Assembly (NCBI GenBank): GCA_038040445.1
Contig: JBBPIG010000008.1
Span: 208,820-272,819 of the forward strand
Origin: Acidobacteriota bacterium
GTDB lineage: Bacteria; Acidobacteriota; Blastocatellia; UBA7656
Direction of reading: 5' to 3'
Length of the DNA: 64,000 nt
The position numbers and the translations under genes are program-made. The stretch's first letter is position 1. Every line of letters begins with the position of its first letter. The notes under the pieces were generated by a model, which was given only the letters and a program-made list of their open reading frames with translations, was not told the origin of the DNA and made no database searches. This document shows, piece by piece, positions 52,511 through 62,556 of the stretch.

Positions 52511-53125
52511 CTAATCGCTCGGGTCATCTCCGTCTGGCTCCGTCTTGAGCGCCCGGAGCTTTCGCGAAATCAAATCGTACTCAAATCCGAGCCGCGCAAG
52601 GTGATCGAACATTCGTTTGGCAGCGGCGCGGTCTGCCGGGCGGCCGTGCGTTCGTATGCGTCGCCCGATTGCTCGGTCTATCAGGGTTTCTTCCGCGACC
52701 TCGCCAAAAACCAGATCCAGGGCGTCGTCAATCCTGTTGCGGGAGACTTTTTTGACGGCCAGCTCGCGCGCTAGCCTGGCCCGGCCCAGCGGCTTCAAGC
52801 GAACGCGATAGCTCGCGTAGCTATGCGCGAACAAATCGTCGTTGACGTAGCCCAGTTCCTTTAGCCTCTCAATGCATTTCTCAACCTGATCCGTGTCTGA
52901 CCCTCGCCTCGCGATCAGCTTGTCGCGCAACTCGCCTTCGCTGCAGGCACGAGTCGCGAGTATCTTGAGCGCCGCCCCCATCACTTTATCAGCCGGCGGC
53001 TCGGCGCTGTGTCGTCCGGGTTCATATTCGTCTGTTCCGAGCCGACCGCGCGCCGGGCGCTCTTCGAGCTTCCGGCCGCGTGTTCCGGTTACCTTGTTAC
53101 TTGCTCTGTGCCTTCCAAAAGCCAA
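52511..53125 (-). CDS. recX: RecX-family regulator of RecA
   Basis: Up to 204 aa; the start is unsettled. TTG 53125 has no good ribosome site and overlaps pilT by 37 bases; ATG 52981 would give 156 aa beginning just before the conserved ALKILATRACSEGELRDKLIAR. Three-helix RecX repeats follow (CIERLKELGYVNDDLFAHSYASYR, LARELAVKKVSRNRIDDAL, LARLGFEYDLISRKL). RecX binds RecA filaments and limits recombinase activity. The Arg/Gly-rich N-terminal extension is not conserved. recA is not in the window. Confidence 0.85.
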   Translation of the reverse strand: MAFGRHRASNKVTGTRGRKLEERPARGRLGTDEYEPGRHSAEPPADKVMGAALKILATRACSEGELRDKLIARRGSDTDQVEKCIERLKELGYVNDDLFAHSYASYRVRLKPLGRARLARELAVKKVSRNRIDDALDLVFGEVAEETLIDRAIGRRIRTHGRPADRAAAKRMFDHLARLGFEYDLISRKLRALKTEPDGDDPSD

Positions 53126-54297
53126 TTGACGAATTGCTTGGTCTCGGGCTTGGTTGCATCCAGCGACCCGGTGCGTTTTCGTGATCGCTCCATGTCTTCG
53201 CGAGCCTGGTCCGATACCGATCTGACGCCGGAAACTCTTAGTCGGAATTCATCGGCATTGGTAGCGCCGTTCAACGCCTCTTCGAATGTTATCAATCCGC
53301 GAGAGTACAGATCAAACAACGACTGGTCGAAGGTCTGCATCCCGTACTGCGAAGTGCCCTGCGCTATTGCTTCGCGTATCGTCGCGGTTTTCTCCGGGTG
53401 AATGATGCAATCGCGTATGTACGGAGTCACTATCATGACCTCGACTGCCGGCACTCGCCCCTGTATCGCGTCAGCCGCGCGCACAAGCCTCATCGAGATC
53501 ACCGCTTTCAGCACGCTTGCAAGCTGCAAGCGAATCGCTCGCTGCTGATGCGGTGGAAAGACGGATACGATGCGGTTGAGTGTCTCGGTTGCGTCGAGCG
53601 TGTGCAGCGTGGATAGGACCAGATGGCCGGTCTCGGCTGCGGTGACCGCAGTCTCGATCGTCTCGTAGTCGCGCATTTCGCCGACAAGTATGACGTCGGG
53701 ATCCTGTCTCAACGCCCCGCGCAGCGCTTCTGAGAAGCTTCGTGTATCGACATCGACCTCGCGCTGGTTCACGTAAGACTTCTTGTCGCGGTGCAGAAAC
53801 TCGATTGGGTCTTCGATTGTTACGATGTGCCCGGTGCGAACGCGATTCATGTAGTCGATCATCGCGGCGAGCGTCGTCGACTTTCCCGATCCAGTCGAGC
53901 CGGTGACCAGCACGAGACCGCGGTTTTCGTCGGCGATCTTCTCGATCACCGGCGGCAGGCGCAGCTCTTCGGTCGTTCGCACGGTTGTTGGAATGACTCG
54001 CAGCACCATTCCGACGGTGCCGCGCTGCTGGAATATGTTGCAGCGGAACCGGCCCAGCCCGGATACACCGTACGCGATATCAATCTCAGAATTCTCGTTG
54101 AACCGCTGCTTCTGGCGGTTGTTCATTATCGAAAACGCCATGTTGAGCGAGTCTTCGCCCGCCAGGCGTTGCGCCTCCACCATCGGCTGAAGATCGCCGT
54201 TGATGCGGATGAACGGAAAGCTCCCGGCCTTGATGTGCAGATCAGACGCGCCCTTGCTGCACGCGATTGTCAACAACTGGTCGATGCTCGGTGACAT
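53089..54297 (-). CDS. pilT: Type IV pilus retraction ATPase PilT
   Basis: 402 aa from ATG 54297 (MSPSIDQLLTIACSKGASDLH); the open frame continues upstream but without family sequence. Walker A is VTGSTGSGKSTT, the Asp box region DPIEFLHRDK, Walker B DPDVILVGEMRDYETI and the His box TGHLVLSTLHTLDAT. The C-terminal 50 residues beyond the usual PilT end are Arg/Thr-rich. PilT disassembles pili for twitching. No other pil genes are present nearby, and pilT sits in the order pilT-recX-PilZ-alaS. Confidence 0.95.
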   Translation of the reverse strand: MSPSIDQLLTIACSKGASDLHIKAGSFPFIRINGDLQPMVEAQRLAGEDSLNMAFSIMNNRQKQRFNENSEIDIAYGVSGLGRFRCNIFQQRGTVGMVLRVIPTTVRTTEELRLPPVIEKIADENRGLVLVTGSTGSGKSTTLAAMIDYMNRVRTGHIVTIEDPIEFLHRDKKSYVNQREVDVDTRSFSEALRGALRQDPDVILVGEMRDYETIETAVTAAETGHLVLSTLHTLDATETLNRIVSVFPPHQQRAIRLQLASVLKAVISMRLVRAADAIQGRVPAVEVMIVTPYIRDCIIHPEKTATIREAIAQGTSQYGMQTFDQSLFDLYSRGLITFEEALNGATNADEFRLRVSGVRSVSDQAREDMERSRKRTGSLDATKPETKQFVNWLLEGTEQVTR

Positions 54298-54527
54298 TCT
54301 CTTTGCCTCGGAAGGCGGTCTACCATGAACCGAAAATCGGGGACAGTTTTCGGAAGGTTTGACGGCAGACAGGCTGAGTCGATCATCAGGAGCCGAATGG
54401 TCGTCGGAATCGGAGGAGAAGGGGCATTCGCCGAAGCCGCAAAACCGCCGGTTAGAAAAGTACGCGCGCGGCGGTGAGCTTCGATAGTATAAGGTTAGCC
54501 GAATGTCGGGGCAACAGTAATGATTGG

Positions 54528-54603
54528 GTAGCACAGACTTTAGTCTGTAGCTGGTAGTTGCTTTTGTACCAAGTGACCGGACACAGACTAAAGTCTGCGC
54601 TAC
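54528..54603. repeat. Palindromic element, GCAGACTTTAGTCTG family
   Basis: Left unit GTAGCACAGACTTTAGTCTG and right unit CAGACTAAAGTCTGCGCTAC are inverted, with about 30 bases between. It touches the stop codon of the TolA/TonB-like gene (54605-54607). The 230 bases from 54298 to 54527 beside it, upstream of pilT, contain nothing recognisable. Confidence 0.85.
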
Positions 54604-54604
54604 G

Positions 54605-55798
54605 TCATTGTGGCGGGGTGCCGGACTGCGCGGACCAGGCGCGGAACATCTCGGCCGCTTTTGCGCGAGGAACAATCAAATCCGTATCAACGCGCTTGCC
54701 CTCGTTCTTTACCTTTATCAGCTTTAGCAACTGGCCCAGATCCGGGCTCTTTTCCTTCATTCGCAGGGCCCAAAAGAGCACGTTCAGCAGGTCGGACTTT
54801 GCCTTGGCGATTTCCGGCGTCGGAGCGAAGGCCATAATTCTAATCCGCGCGATGTCGTCGGTAATGTCGAGACTAATCGTCGTCGAAGAAAGTTCAGAGA
54901 CTTGCCCGAGCGCGTGCGATTCGCCTATGTTCGAGAGTATCTCGAGCGCGTTCCGGTCTATGACCTTCGAACCAGACGATTTGATGATTCGGATGTTTTC
55001 AAACGATCCGTCGGGCATGACCTTGAACCCGGCCATCATCGAGAACCTCACCTCCGGAATATCAAGCCCGCCGGCGTCGAACAGCTTGTACAAGTTGCCG
55101 ACCGTGTCTTTGATAGGAGCTATGTTGATCTCTCCGAGCTTAGTCTCCGTGGCTGGCTTGTTCTGAGCCGCAACCTTTGCTGCTTCTTCAGCGGCCTTGC
55201 GCTCGGCTTCTTCTTTCTCCTTCTTTTCCTTCTCGGCCTTCTCCCGCGCCAGCGCCAACTCTTTCTTATGCTTTTCTGCACGCGCGCGAACTTCTTCCAG
55301 CGTCATCGCCGGTCCGCTAGGCGGCCCCCGCAACATCTGCGGAGGGTAATATAGCTTCGCAATTAGCGTGTCCGGGTCAAACTTTTTGTAAGCCTTGTTG
55401 ACCACTCGCAAATGCGCGAACTGCGAAAAAAATGCCAGGTAGGATACATATAGGCCTAGCGCGAGGTAAACGACAGCCAGGGTCGCAAGTATCGGCAGGA
55501 AGCGGCGTCTGCGGTTGACTTCTATTTGATCGGTCGCAAGAGCCCCCTTGATTGTTTCCACCGGGTGAGCCAGCGATGCCCCGACGAGTTTAGCGAACTT
55601 GATCGGGAACCAATCTTCAATGCGATCTGGCAGAAAAGCGACGCGGAGATACGACAGAGGTCCCGCGCCGAGCTCACGAGCGGTCTCGGCCAATGCGGAA
55701 GCGAGTCGCGAGGCTGCACCTGGCAGCGGCATTATCCAGATTATCTTGTCCGGATTCGGAACATCCGAAGTCGTTGTATGGGCATCGCTCTTCATCAA
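54605..55798 (-). CDS. TolA/TonB-like membrane-anchored protein
   Basis: 397 aa. The N-terminal 100 residues are soluble, followed by one membrane segment at about 103-125 (LPILATLAVVYLALGLYVSYLAFF). A Lys/Glu/Ala coiled coil at 170-215 (KKELALAREKAEKEKKEKEE) resembles TolA domain II. The C-terminal part MMAGFKVMPDGSFENIRI and NALEILSNIGESHALG has the strand-helix pattern of TonB/TolA C-terminal domains. This suggests an inner-membrane protein that spans the periplasm to contact the outer membrane. No ExbB/ExbD or TolQ/TolR genes are adjacent. The long cytoplasmic N-terminus is unusual for TonB. Confidence 0.6.
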   Translation of the reverse strand: MMKSDAHTTTSDVPNPDKIIWIMPLPGAASRLASALAETARELGAGPLSYLRVAFLPDRIEDWFPIKFAKLVGASLAHPVETIKGALATDQIEVNRRRRFLPILATLAVVYLALGLYVSYLAFFSQFAHLRVVNKAYKKFDPDTLIAKLYYPPQMLRGPPSGPAMTLEEVRARAEKHKKELALAREKAEKEKKEKEEAERKAAEEAAKVAAQNKPATETKLGEINIAPIKDTVGNLYKLFDAGGLDIPEVRFSMMAGFKVMPDGSFENIRIIKSSGSKVIDRNALEILSNIGESHALGQVSELSSTTISLDITDDIARIRIMAFAPTPEIAKAKSDLLNVLFWALRMKEKSPDLGQLLKLIKVKNEGKRVDTDLIVPRAKAAEMFRAWSAQSGTPPQ

Positions 55799-56001
55799 GA
55801 AACTCTACCAGGCGGTGTCTTGCGCGCATCCGCTCGTTGCATTGCACTATTACTGTCTAATTGTACATTACGCAGCGCCGAATCGAGAAAGTGCAAAAGA
55901 CTAAGTAGGCCGGACGAGTATGAACGGGTTGAGAGCGGGTACAACTTATCGCAGTCTTCACGCAACATCAATCGTTTACGAACGGCGGCCCTGTCGCGCG
56001 C

Positions 56002-57111
56002 TCAAGTTTCGTCGCTCGAAAACATGCTGAAGAATTCTTCAACGGATGCGATTGGAACCGCGCCAACCGCCATATTCTCGTCGACGTGCGAGCGCTGAGC
56101 CATCCCAACGAGCGCGGTTGTGACGCCGGGAGTCGAGCGCACGAACTGAATCGCCCGCTGAGCGTCGGTGCTCAACCCTTTCAATGCTTCACCGACGAAC
56201 GGCGGAAGGTGTTGACTCAGCTTCGCCTGCAACATCGACGCGCTGCACATAACCGTGACGCCAAGCCGAGCGGCGGCCATCAAGAGTGAAAGTTGCTCGC
56301 CCTCAACAAGCTGATTCGCGTTTGTTAGCGCTTCGGGCATTGCGAGGTTGTAAGGCAACTGAATAGCTCTGAAGTGATGCTCTTCGCCTCCCGCCTCGCG
56401 GGCGATCGCCACCATCTCTGCGAGCGACAGGTACCCGCCCGACCCCTGCTGCTGTCGATACCCATTCCATGTAGCCGTGCCATACGAGCCGATGCGTCCG
56501 TCCACGGCCGCGCGCTCGAGGACTTCAAAAGCGGCACGCACTCGCTTGTTGAACTCATCGCGCGAGACCGCTTCGAGCTGGGACTCCGGATTGTGAATGT
56601 AATAGATGTCGATCGTCTCGAGGCCGAGGTTTTCAAGACTGCGAGCGAGTTGGTCTTCAAGATAGCGCGGCGTCATGCAGTGGCTGCCGCCAACGATTTC
56701 CTCCGCTTGCGCAAGACCCTTGTTGACGACATTCTCGAGGACCCAGGCTCGAGGGTCGCGCGGCGGTTCGTCTTCGAAAGGAAAGAACCCGCCCTTTGTC
56801 GCTACAACGATCTCGTCGCGCGAGGCTTTGCCTGCTTCGAACTGGTCTTTGAGCGCGGCGCCTATCGCCCGCTCGCTGCGCTGGAAGCGATAGTTGATGG
56901 CCGAGTCGATGACGTTGCAGCCCAGACCGATCGCGCGCTTGATAGCCTCTTGATAGCTTCGATCCGTGTGCTCGTCCCAGTGACCGAGATACGTGCCGAG
57001 CCCTATCGAAGAAACGAGCAAGCCATCCCGTTCGTGGAAGTGACCTTTAGCGACCGTCGAATTCATCCGCTGGGCGTATCGTCGTGTTCCCATTGGAGTA
57101 GCTTTGCTCAT
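56002..57111 (-). CDS. Aldo/keto reductase
   Basis: 369 aa, longer than the usual 300-330 because of inserts around residues 120-150 and 185-225. The catalytic Asp and Tyr are in GCNVIDSAINYRFQRSE, Lys in IVVATKGGFFP, His in IYYIHNPESQL. The cofactor end reads STPGVTTALVGMAQRSHVDEN. The enzyme reduces carbonyls with NAD(P)H; substrate unknown. It is probably monocistronic. The first 16 residues could be an over-extension (MNSTVAKGHF is an alternative start). Confidence 0.88.
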   Translation of the reverse strand: MSKATPMGTRRYAQRMNSTVAKGHFHERDGLLVSSIGLGTYLGHWDEHTDRSYQEAIKRAIGLGCNVIDSAINYRFQRSERAIGAALKDQFEAGKASRDEIVVATKGGFFPFEDEPPRDPRAWVLENVVNKGLAQAEEIVGGSHCMTPRYLEDQLARSLENLGLETIDIYYIHNPESQLEAVSRDEFNKRVRAAFEVLERAAVDGRIGSYGTATWNGYRQQQGSGGYLSLAEMVAIAREAGGEEHHFRAIQLPYNLAMPEALTNANQLVEGEQLSLLMAAARLGVTVMCSASMLQAKLSQHLPPFVGEALKGLSTDAQRAIQFVRSTPGVTTALVGMAQRSHVDENMAVGAVPIASVEEFFSMFSSDET

Positions 57112-57345
57112 GTCGCTTTCTTCATCCTCAGTGGCCGAGATTCTAACAGAGAGACGTTGACATTGAACACGCGAAGGCGCTTGCCGGCAGTTCGCTCCTG
57201 CGAGCTTTGCGGACCTTAGCGATCTTTGCGCGAACCTGTTAGTGCTTCTCGCCGATGAACGCAGGACCTGAACGCATATTGGCTTTGGTGGGATTCGCGG
57301 GAGACCATAGGCGTGCTAGAATGCCAACATCCTGGGAGGTTCATA

Positions 57346-57966
57346 ATGAGTGGCGTCGTAGCAGAACTCCAACCGCGCGAAACAGGGCTCACTCTGCATT
57401 TGAGTCCTGCCGTTGAGTTGACCGACCAGCAGTTCTTCGAATTGTGTCAGCTCAACAGCGATCTCCGGCTGGAGCGTACTGCGGAAGGGGACATCGTAGT
57501 TATGCCGCCTGCCGGGGGAGAAACGAGTAACCGCAATCTCGGAATATCAGTTCAGCTCTATAATTGGACGAAGCGAGACGGGACCGGGACTGCCTTTGAA
57601 TCCTCGGCCGGTTTCAAGCTCCCAAATGGAGCGGATCGTTCTCCGGATGCTGCGTGGGTGTCGCACGAGCGTCTGGCTCAACTGACCCCGGAAGAGAAGC
57701 GCAAGTTCATTCCGCTGTGTCCCGACTTCGTGATTGAGTTGCTTTCTCCATCGGATTCACTCGCGGCCACGAAAGCGAAGATGGCCGAGTATATCGAGAA
57801 TGGCGCGCGCCTGGGATTCTTGATTCACCCCGACGCTAGACGCGTGTATGTCTATCGTCCAGGAGTACCGATCGAAGAGTTGAAGAATGTGAATGAGGTG
57901 TCGGCCGACCCAGAGCTGCCCGGCTTCACACTCGAGCTAGCCGATGTCTGGGAGCCGAACATCTAG
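57346..57966 (+). CDS. Uma2 family putative restriction-like endonuclease (second copy)
   Basis: 206 aa from ATG 57346 with GGGAGG upstream. Uma2 motifs: TDQQFFELCQLNSDLRLER, GADRSPDAAWVS, LCPDFVIELLSPSDSL, KMAEYIENGARLGFLIHP. It belongs to a different branch from the copy at 28935 (PDFVIELLSP versus APELVVEVLSP). The stop overlaps the stop of the convergent NUDIX gene by 4 bases. Confidence 0.87.
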   Translation: MSGVVAELQPRETGLTLHLSPAVELTDQQFFELCQLNSDLRLERTAEGDIVVMPPAGGETSNRNLGISVQLYNWTKRDGTGTAFESSAGFKLPNGADRSPDAAWVSHERLAQLTPEEKRKFIPLCPDFVIELLSPSDSLAATKAKMAEYIENGARLGFLIHPDARRVYVYRPGVPIEELKNVNEVSADPELPGFTLELADVWEPNI

Positions 57967-58400
57967 CGGATCAGTTCCTTCGCCTTCTCTACAATTCGCT
58001 TCTCACTATCAAACGCAAGCAGCTTGATCGCATCGCTGATCTCGACCCAGCGCGCTTCGTTTACTTCGTCGTCGTGGCCGCTGACATCGCCCGACTTGTA
58101 GCGAAGCAGGTAGAAATAGACAAACTTGTGATAGCGGACCCGCCCGCCTTTCTCTTTCGCGAAATACCAGTACTCGACCTTATCGATGCGGTCGACGACT
58201 TCGGTATCGGCACCTGCTTCTTCGCGGACTTCGCGAACGGCGGCGTCTTCGGTTGATTCGTTCTTATCGACAACCCCCTTCGGCAACTGCCAGCGGTTGT
58301 CTCGGCCGACTGAGATGAGCGCGACTTCGAGTTTTCCGCCTTGCTTGCGGAACGCGACACCGCCCGCGGAGATTTGCAGCTTGGTTGGGACCTTGCTCAC
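57963..58400 (-). CDS. NUDIX hydrolase, Ap4A/diadenosine-type
   Basis: 145 aa. The N-terminal ISAGGVAFRK strand is followed by RWQLPKGVVDKNE and the complete NUDIX box GVVDKNESTEDAAVREVREEAGA (about residues 42-64). KGGRVRYHKFVYFYLLRY and DDEVNEARWVEISDA match bis(5'-nucleosyl)-tetraphosphatase-like members. The purL gene ends 100 bases upstream on the same strand, so it may be the last gene of the purine run. Confidence 0.88.
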   Translation of the reverse strand: MSKVPTKLQISAGGVAFRKQGGKLEVALISVGRDNRWQLPKGVVDKNESTEDAAVREVREEAGADTEVVDRIDKVEYWYFAKEKGGRVRYHKFVYFYLLRYKSGDVSGHDDEVNEARWVEISDAIKLLAFDSEKRIVEKAKELIR

Positions 58401-58502
58401 GGAGTTAACACTACCGGCTGTCCTTTGGGGCTGGCCCTCATTGAGACCAGAGAGCTTGATGGGGGAGCGGCGACAAAGGGTAGCCCATACAACCGACTCG
58501 CT

Positions 58503-60788
58503 TCATCTCTTTTCGGGGGCGACGAGCGACTGGATCTCGAGCATCCGCGGGAGCACCGTGCGCCAGGCGGATTCAACTTCTGCTACGCGTCGATCGACTG
58601 CGCGCTCGCCGTTTACATCTATCACCAATCGCTCGCCTCCGGTGCGCCCGATCACCGCGGCCGCGACGTCGTGCTCCCGAGCCAGCCTCACGATCTGATC
58701 GACGTTGCTTTGCGCAGCCGACAACACGATGCGCGAAGGCGTCTCGGCAAACAACAATGCGGCCGCCGACAGCTCGCCTTCGAGGTCCACTTCACAGCCA
58801 ACCGCGTCTCGACCATAGGTTGAGAAGCAGCTCTCGGCAATCGTTACCGCAAGCCCTCCATCCGAACAATCGTGAGCCGACTCGACAAGCCCAGCCCGAA
58901 TGATCTTCAAACAAGCTTCATGGACCCGCTGCTCGAGTTCCAGGTCGAGCTGAGGCAAGCTGCCCTCGAGACGTCCAAGCATCGCCGCCGCGTAGCAGCT
59001 CGCTCCCAGATCGTTCGCGGTCTCACCAAGCAGGATAACCGCGCGGCCTTCTTGCTTGAACCATTGAGTGGTGATGTGACGCGAGTCTTCAACCACGCCG
59101 ACCATCCCGATCACCGGCGTCGGATAAATTCCGCGGCCATCCGTCTCGTTGTAGAAGCTGACGTTGCCGCCCGTCACCGGCGTGCCGAACATTTCGCAAG
59201 CTTCGGCCATCCCATCGATCACTTCGCTGAATTGCCACATTACTTCGGGCCGCTCGGGCGAGCCGAAGTTCAAACAGTTCGTCAGCGCTAGCGGGCGCGC
59301 GCCGCTGGCGACAAGATTTCTGCACGCCTCCGCGACGACCAGCCTCGCACCTGCTCGCGGATCAACCTGACAGTAGCGCGCGTTCGAGTCCAAAGTCATT
59401 GCGAGCCCCCGCCGCTTCTCCTTAATCCGTATCACCGCCGCATCCGAGCCCGGCAGCACCACCGTGTTCGTTCGCACCATGTGATCGTATTGTCGATAGA
59501 CCCATTCCTTCGCCGCGATTGGCGGCTGCGCGATGATGCGCATGAAGGTCGAGCCCAATTCTGCTGTAGACGATTCGACCTGGGTGACTTCAATTGGAGC
59601 GGCTGCGTCGGGTCTCTTCATCGGCCGGTGATAGACGGGCGCCTCGTCGGTCAGCGCTGAGTTGGGAATATCCGCAACTGTCCGCCCGCTGTGCTTCACT
59701 CTTAAGTGGCCATCATCGGTAACGTGACCGATGACCACCGCGTCAAGCTCCCATTTCTTGAAAATGTCGACGACTTCGCGCTCGCGGCCGGCTGCGGCGA
59801 CGATCAGCATGCGCTCCTGCGACTCCGAAAGCATGATCTCGTAGGGCGTCATCCCCGTCTCGCGCTGCGGCACATGTTCGATGTCGATTTCGACGCCGTT
59901 GCCGGCGCGCGAGCCCATCTCACACGATGAGCTGGTCAAACCTGCCGCGCCCATATCTTGAATGCCGACGATCGCGCCCGCGCGCATCGCTTCAAGACAG
60001 GCTTCGAGTAACAGTTTCTCAAGGAACGGATCGCCGACTTGAACCGTCGGCCGCTTCGATTGAGCTTCTTCGCCGAACTCTTCGGAAGCCATCGTCGCGC
60101 CATGTATGCCGTCACGCCCGGTTTTGGCCCCGACGTAGATGACCGGATTGCCAACCCCCTCCGCGCGGCCATAGAAAATGTGGTCCTTGCGCATGATCCC
60201 GAGCGTGAACGCGTTCACCAGTGGATTGCGCGAATAGCACTCGGCAAATCCGACCTCGCCGCCGATAGTCGGGACGCCGAACGCGTTGCCGTAGTCCCCC
60301 ACGCCTTTTACGACTCCAGCCATAATCGCTCGGTTGCGCGCAATCACCGAGCGCTCTTCAGCCGAAGCATCTTCGCCCGCGGCGAGCGGGCCAAAGTGCA
60401 ATGAGTTCATTGCCGCAAGCGGCCGCGCGCCCATAGTGAACACATCGCGAAGTATCCCGCCGACGCCTGTTGCCGCTCCCTGATAAGGCTCGATGAACGA
60501 AGGATGATTGTGCGATTCGATCTTGAACGCGGCCGCCAGCCCTCCGCCGATATCGACAACGCCGGCGTTTTCGCCCGGGCCCTGGAGCACGCATTCGCCC
60601 TTCGTCGGTAGCCGCCGGAGATGGACCTTCGATGATTTGTACGAGCAGTGCTCTGACCACATAACCGAGAAGACGCCAAGCTCGGTATAGCTGGGCTCGC
60701 GACCCAGGAGTTCTACTATTCGGTTGTACTCTTCTTCGGTGAGTCCGTGGCTTTGAATGAGTTCGGGAGTGATAACAGGTTCGCTCAT
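58503..60788 (-). CDS. purL: FGAM synthase subunit PurL
   Basis: 761 aa, the small-subunit type that needs PurQ and Pur[21 protein letters not shown] near residue 35 and [32 protein letters not shown] are the ATP/FGAR site; [16 protein letters not shown] and [12 protein letters not shown] mark the two homologous halves. It converts FGAR plus PurQ-derived ammonia and ATP to FGAM in de novo purine synthesis. It is separated from purQ by a 650-base repeat block, unusual for an operon. Confidence 0.97.
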   Translation of the reverse strand: MSEPVITPELIQSHGLTEEEYNRIVELLGREPSYTELGVFSVMWSEHCSYKSSKVHLRRLPTKGECVLQGPGENAGVVDIGGGLAAAFKIESHNHPSFIEPYQGAATGVGGILRDVFTMGARPLAAMNSLHFGPLAAGEDASAEERSVIARNRAIMAGVVKGVGDYGNAFGVPTIGGEVGFAECYSRNPLVNAFTLGIMRKDHIFYGRAEGVGNPVIYVGAKTGRDGIHGATMASEEFGEEAQSKRPTVQVGDPFLEKLLLEACLEAMRAGAIVGIQDMGAAGLTSSSCEMGSRAGNGVEIDIEHVPQRETGMTPYEIMLSESQERMLIVAAAGREREVVDIFKKWELDAVVIGHVTDDGHLRVKHSGRTVADIPNSALTDEAPVYHRPMKRPDAAAPIEVTQVESSTAELGSTFMRIIAQPPIAAKEWVYRQYDHMVRTNTVVLPGSDAAVIRIKEKRRGLAMTLDSNARYCQVDPRAGARLVVAEACRNLVASGARPLALTNCLNFGSPERPEVMWQFSEVIDGMAEACEMFGTPVTGGNVSFYNETDGRGIYPTPVIGMVGVVEDSRHITTQWFKQEGRAVILLGETANDLGASCYAAAMLGRLEGSLPQLDLELEQRVHEACLKIIRAGLVESAHDCSDGGLAVTIAESCFSTYGRDAVGCEVDLEGELSAAALLFAETPSRIVLSAAQSNVDQIVRLAREHDVAAAVIGRTGGERLVIDVNGERAVDRRVAEVESAWRTVLPRMLEIQSLVAPEKR

Positions 60789-61041
60789 AAGGTGGTACGT
60801 GTTTGTAGAACGGATGGAAATGGTTGACCGATATGCTACCCGACTGGGTCAGCCTCTATCAAGCGGCACGGGAACTCAGCGCTTGTTCAACGCGCAGATC
60901 TACTTCAACTTTGCTTGGTCGAGGGACTACCTGGTGACGGGTCGGGTCGTGACGGGCTCAGCGAAAGCGCCGCCGGTGAACTGCAGGAGGCTGAACGGAG
61001 GGCGGCGCACGCCAGGCAACGCGCCGATGGAGAGTTGGGTC

Positions 61042-61438
61042 AGGGAGGGCGGCTCCTTATTTGGACTGCGCCGCCCTCTAGCGACGACGTCCTTCGACTA
61101 CAAATCGGCGGCGCTTTGTATTCCGCCGTCTGCGTTGCCAGCAATCCAAAGCGCCGCCGAGAGGAATAGCCCGGGTCGAGGGCGGCGCAGTCCAGATAGC
61201 GTGCTGACGGAGAGAAAAGTTGGTTGAGGGCGGCTGCTCATTTGGACTGCGCCCGCCCTCTAGCGGCGACGTGCTTCGACTACAAACCAGCGGCGCTTTG
61301 TATTCCGCCATCTGCGTTGCCAGCAAATCCAAAGCGCCGCCGATAACTAGTTAGAGGAATAGCCTGGTCGAGGGCGGCGCAGTCCAAATAGCGTGCCGCA
61401 GGAGAAAAAAGTTGGTTGAGGGCGGCGCAGTCCACATA
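61042..61438. repeat. Tandem long repeat with inverted GGGCGGCGCAGTCC ends
   Basis: Two copies of a unit of about 182 bases (from 61042 and 61224) plus a partial third (from 61412). Each unit has TTGGACTGCGCCGCCCTC at its start, GGCGGCGCTTTG and CAAAGCGCCGCC as an inner inverted pair, and GAGGGCGGCGCAGTCC near its end. It occupies most of 60789-61442 between purL and purQ. No gene is supported here. Bases 60789-61041 before it hold nothing recognisable. Confidence 0.85.
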
Positions 61439-61442
61439 GGAC

Positions 61443-62150
61443 TTAAGACGCCTTCGCAAGCTCGGCCAGCGTGTCCGCAAGCGAGTAAAAAATAATCCGC
61501 CCGTCGCTGCTTCCCAATAGCTGCTCGCTTGCGCGCTCGGGGTGAGGCATCATCCCCAACACATTCCGCTCGCGATTGCATATCCCGGCAATGTTATCGA
61601 GCGAGCCGTTCGGATTTGCATCAGCCGCCAGATTCCCATTCGCATCCGAATAGCGGAAGATGATCCGGTTTTCGCGGTGCAGCTCGGCGAGGGTATCGGC
61701 GTCGCAGAAATAATTTCCATCGCCGTGCGCGATCGGGACCGAGAGCACTTGCCCGCGCTGGCAGCGATTCGTGAACGGCGTGTCGGTCGCTTCGACGCGA
61801 ATGTTGACGTGCTCGCAGATGAACTTGAGGTTCTTGTTTCTCAGCAACGCACCCGGCAACAAGCCGGCCTCGCACAGGATCTGAAACCCATTGCAGATTC
61901 CCATCACCAGCCCGCCGCGCGAGGCGAACTCTTTGACCGCGCCCATCACCGGACTGAAGCGCGCGATGGCTCCGGTCCTGAGATAATCTCCGTAAGAGAA
62001 GCCGCCCGGCAGTATTACTGCATCGCAGTCGGCGACCGAGTTCTGTCGATGCCAGATGAAATCAACGGGCTGGCCGATTACTTTACTGATTACGTGGTAG
62101 GTGTCATGGTCGCAGTTTGAACCCGGGAACATCACTACGCCGAATTTCAT
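61443..62150 (-). CDS. purQ: FGAM synthase glutaminase subunit PurQ
   Basis: 235 aa class I glutamine amidotransferase. [16 protein letters not shown] starts the protein, the nucleophile is in [13 protein letters not shown] (about residue 87), and the His-Glu pair in [11 protein letters not shown] near the end. It releases ammonia from glutamine for PurL in complex with PurS. It is 74 bases downstream of purS on the same strand. Confidence 0.97.
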   Translation of the reverse strand: MKFGVVMFPGSNCDHDTYHVISKVIGQPVDFIWHRQNSVADCDAVILPGGFSYGDYLRTGAIARFSPVMGAVKEFASRGGLVMGICNGFQILCEAGLLPGALLRNKNLKFICEHVNIRVEATDTPFTNRCQRGQVLSVPIAHGDGNYFCDADTLAELHRENRIIFRYSDANGNLAADANPNGSLDNIAGICNRERNVLGMMPHPERASEQLLGSSDGRIIFYSLADTLAELAKAS

Positions 62151-62224
62151 TTACTCCTCCGATTCAGGGGCTAGCGGTTTTGGGATTGCCGCGCCGGGGG
62201 TTCGTAAGCGGAATTATCTCACGA

Positions 62225-62476
62225 TCAAGAATCGGAATCTAGCTCGACCAGATAGTCTTCGATGATCGGGTTGGCGAGAACATCCCTGGCCATGCGCTCG
62301 ATTTCGGCGCGGGCTTCTTCGGGGGAGAACGAGTCGTCGATAGTGACGACGAAATACTTGCCTTGGCGGACGTCTTGAATCCCGCGGTAACCGATCGTCT
62401 CAACCGCGTGATGAATCGCCTTGCCCTGAGGGTCAAGCACGGAAGGTTTGAGTGTGACGTAGATCTTGGCTTTCAT
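62225..62476 (-). CDS. purS: FGAM synthase subunit PurS
   Basis: 83 aa, the normal size. KIYVTLKPSVLDPQGKAI, RQGKYFVVTIDDSF and ANPIIEDYLVEL are characteristic. PurS forms a dimer that bridges PurL and PurQ. A heptad repeat lies between it and purB. Confidence 0.95.
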   Translation of the reverse strand: MKAKIYVTLKPSVLDPQGKAIHHAVETIGYRGIQDVRQGKYFVVTIDDSFSPEEARAEIERMARDVLANPIIEDYLVELDSDS

Positions 62477-62479
62477 AAT

Positions 62480-62556
62480 CAGAGGTCAGAAGTCAGAAGT
62501 CAAAGGTCAGAAGTCAGAGGGTCTGACCTCTGATCTCTGACTTCTGACCTCTGTCA
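62480..62556. repeat. Heptad inverted repeat, GTCAGAA type
   Basis: Left units GGTCAGA, AGTCAGA, AGTCAAA, GGTCAGA, AGTCAGA; right units TCTGACC, TCTGATC, TCTGACT, TCTGACC. The hairpin fills the purB-purS gap and its right arm touches the purB stop codon (62554-62556). Confidence 0.9.
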
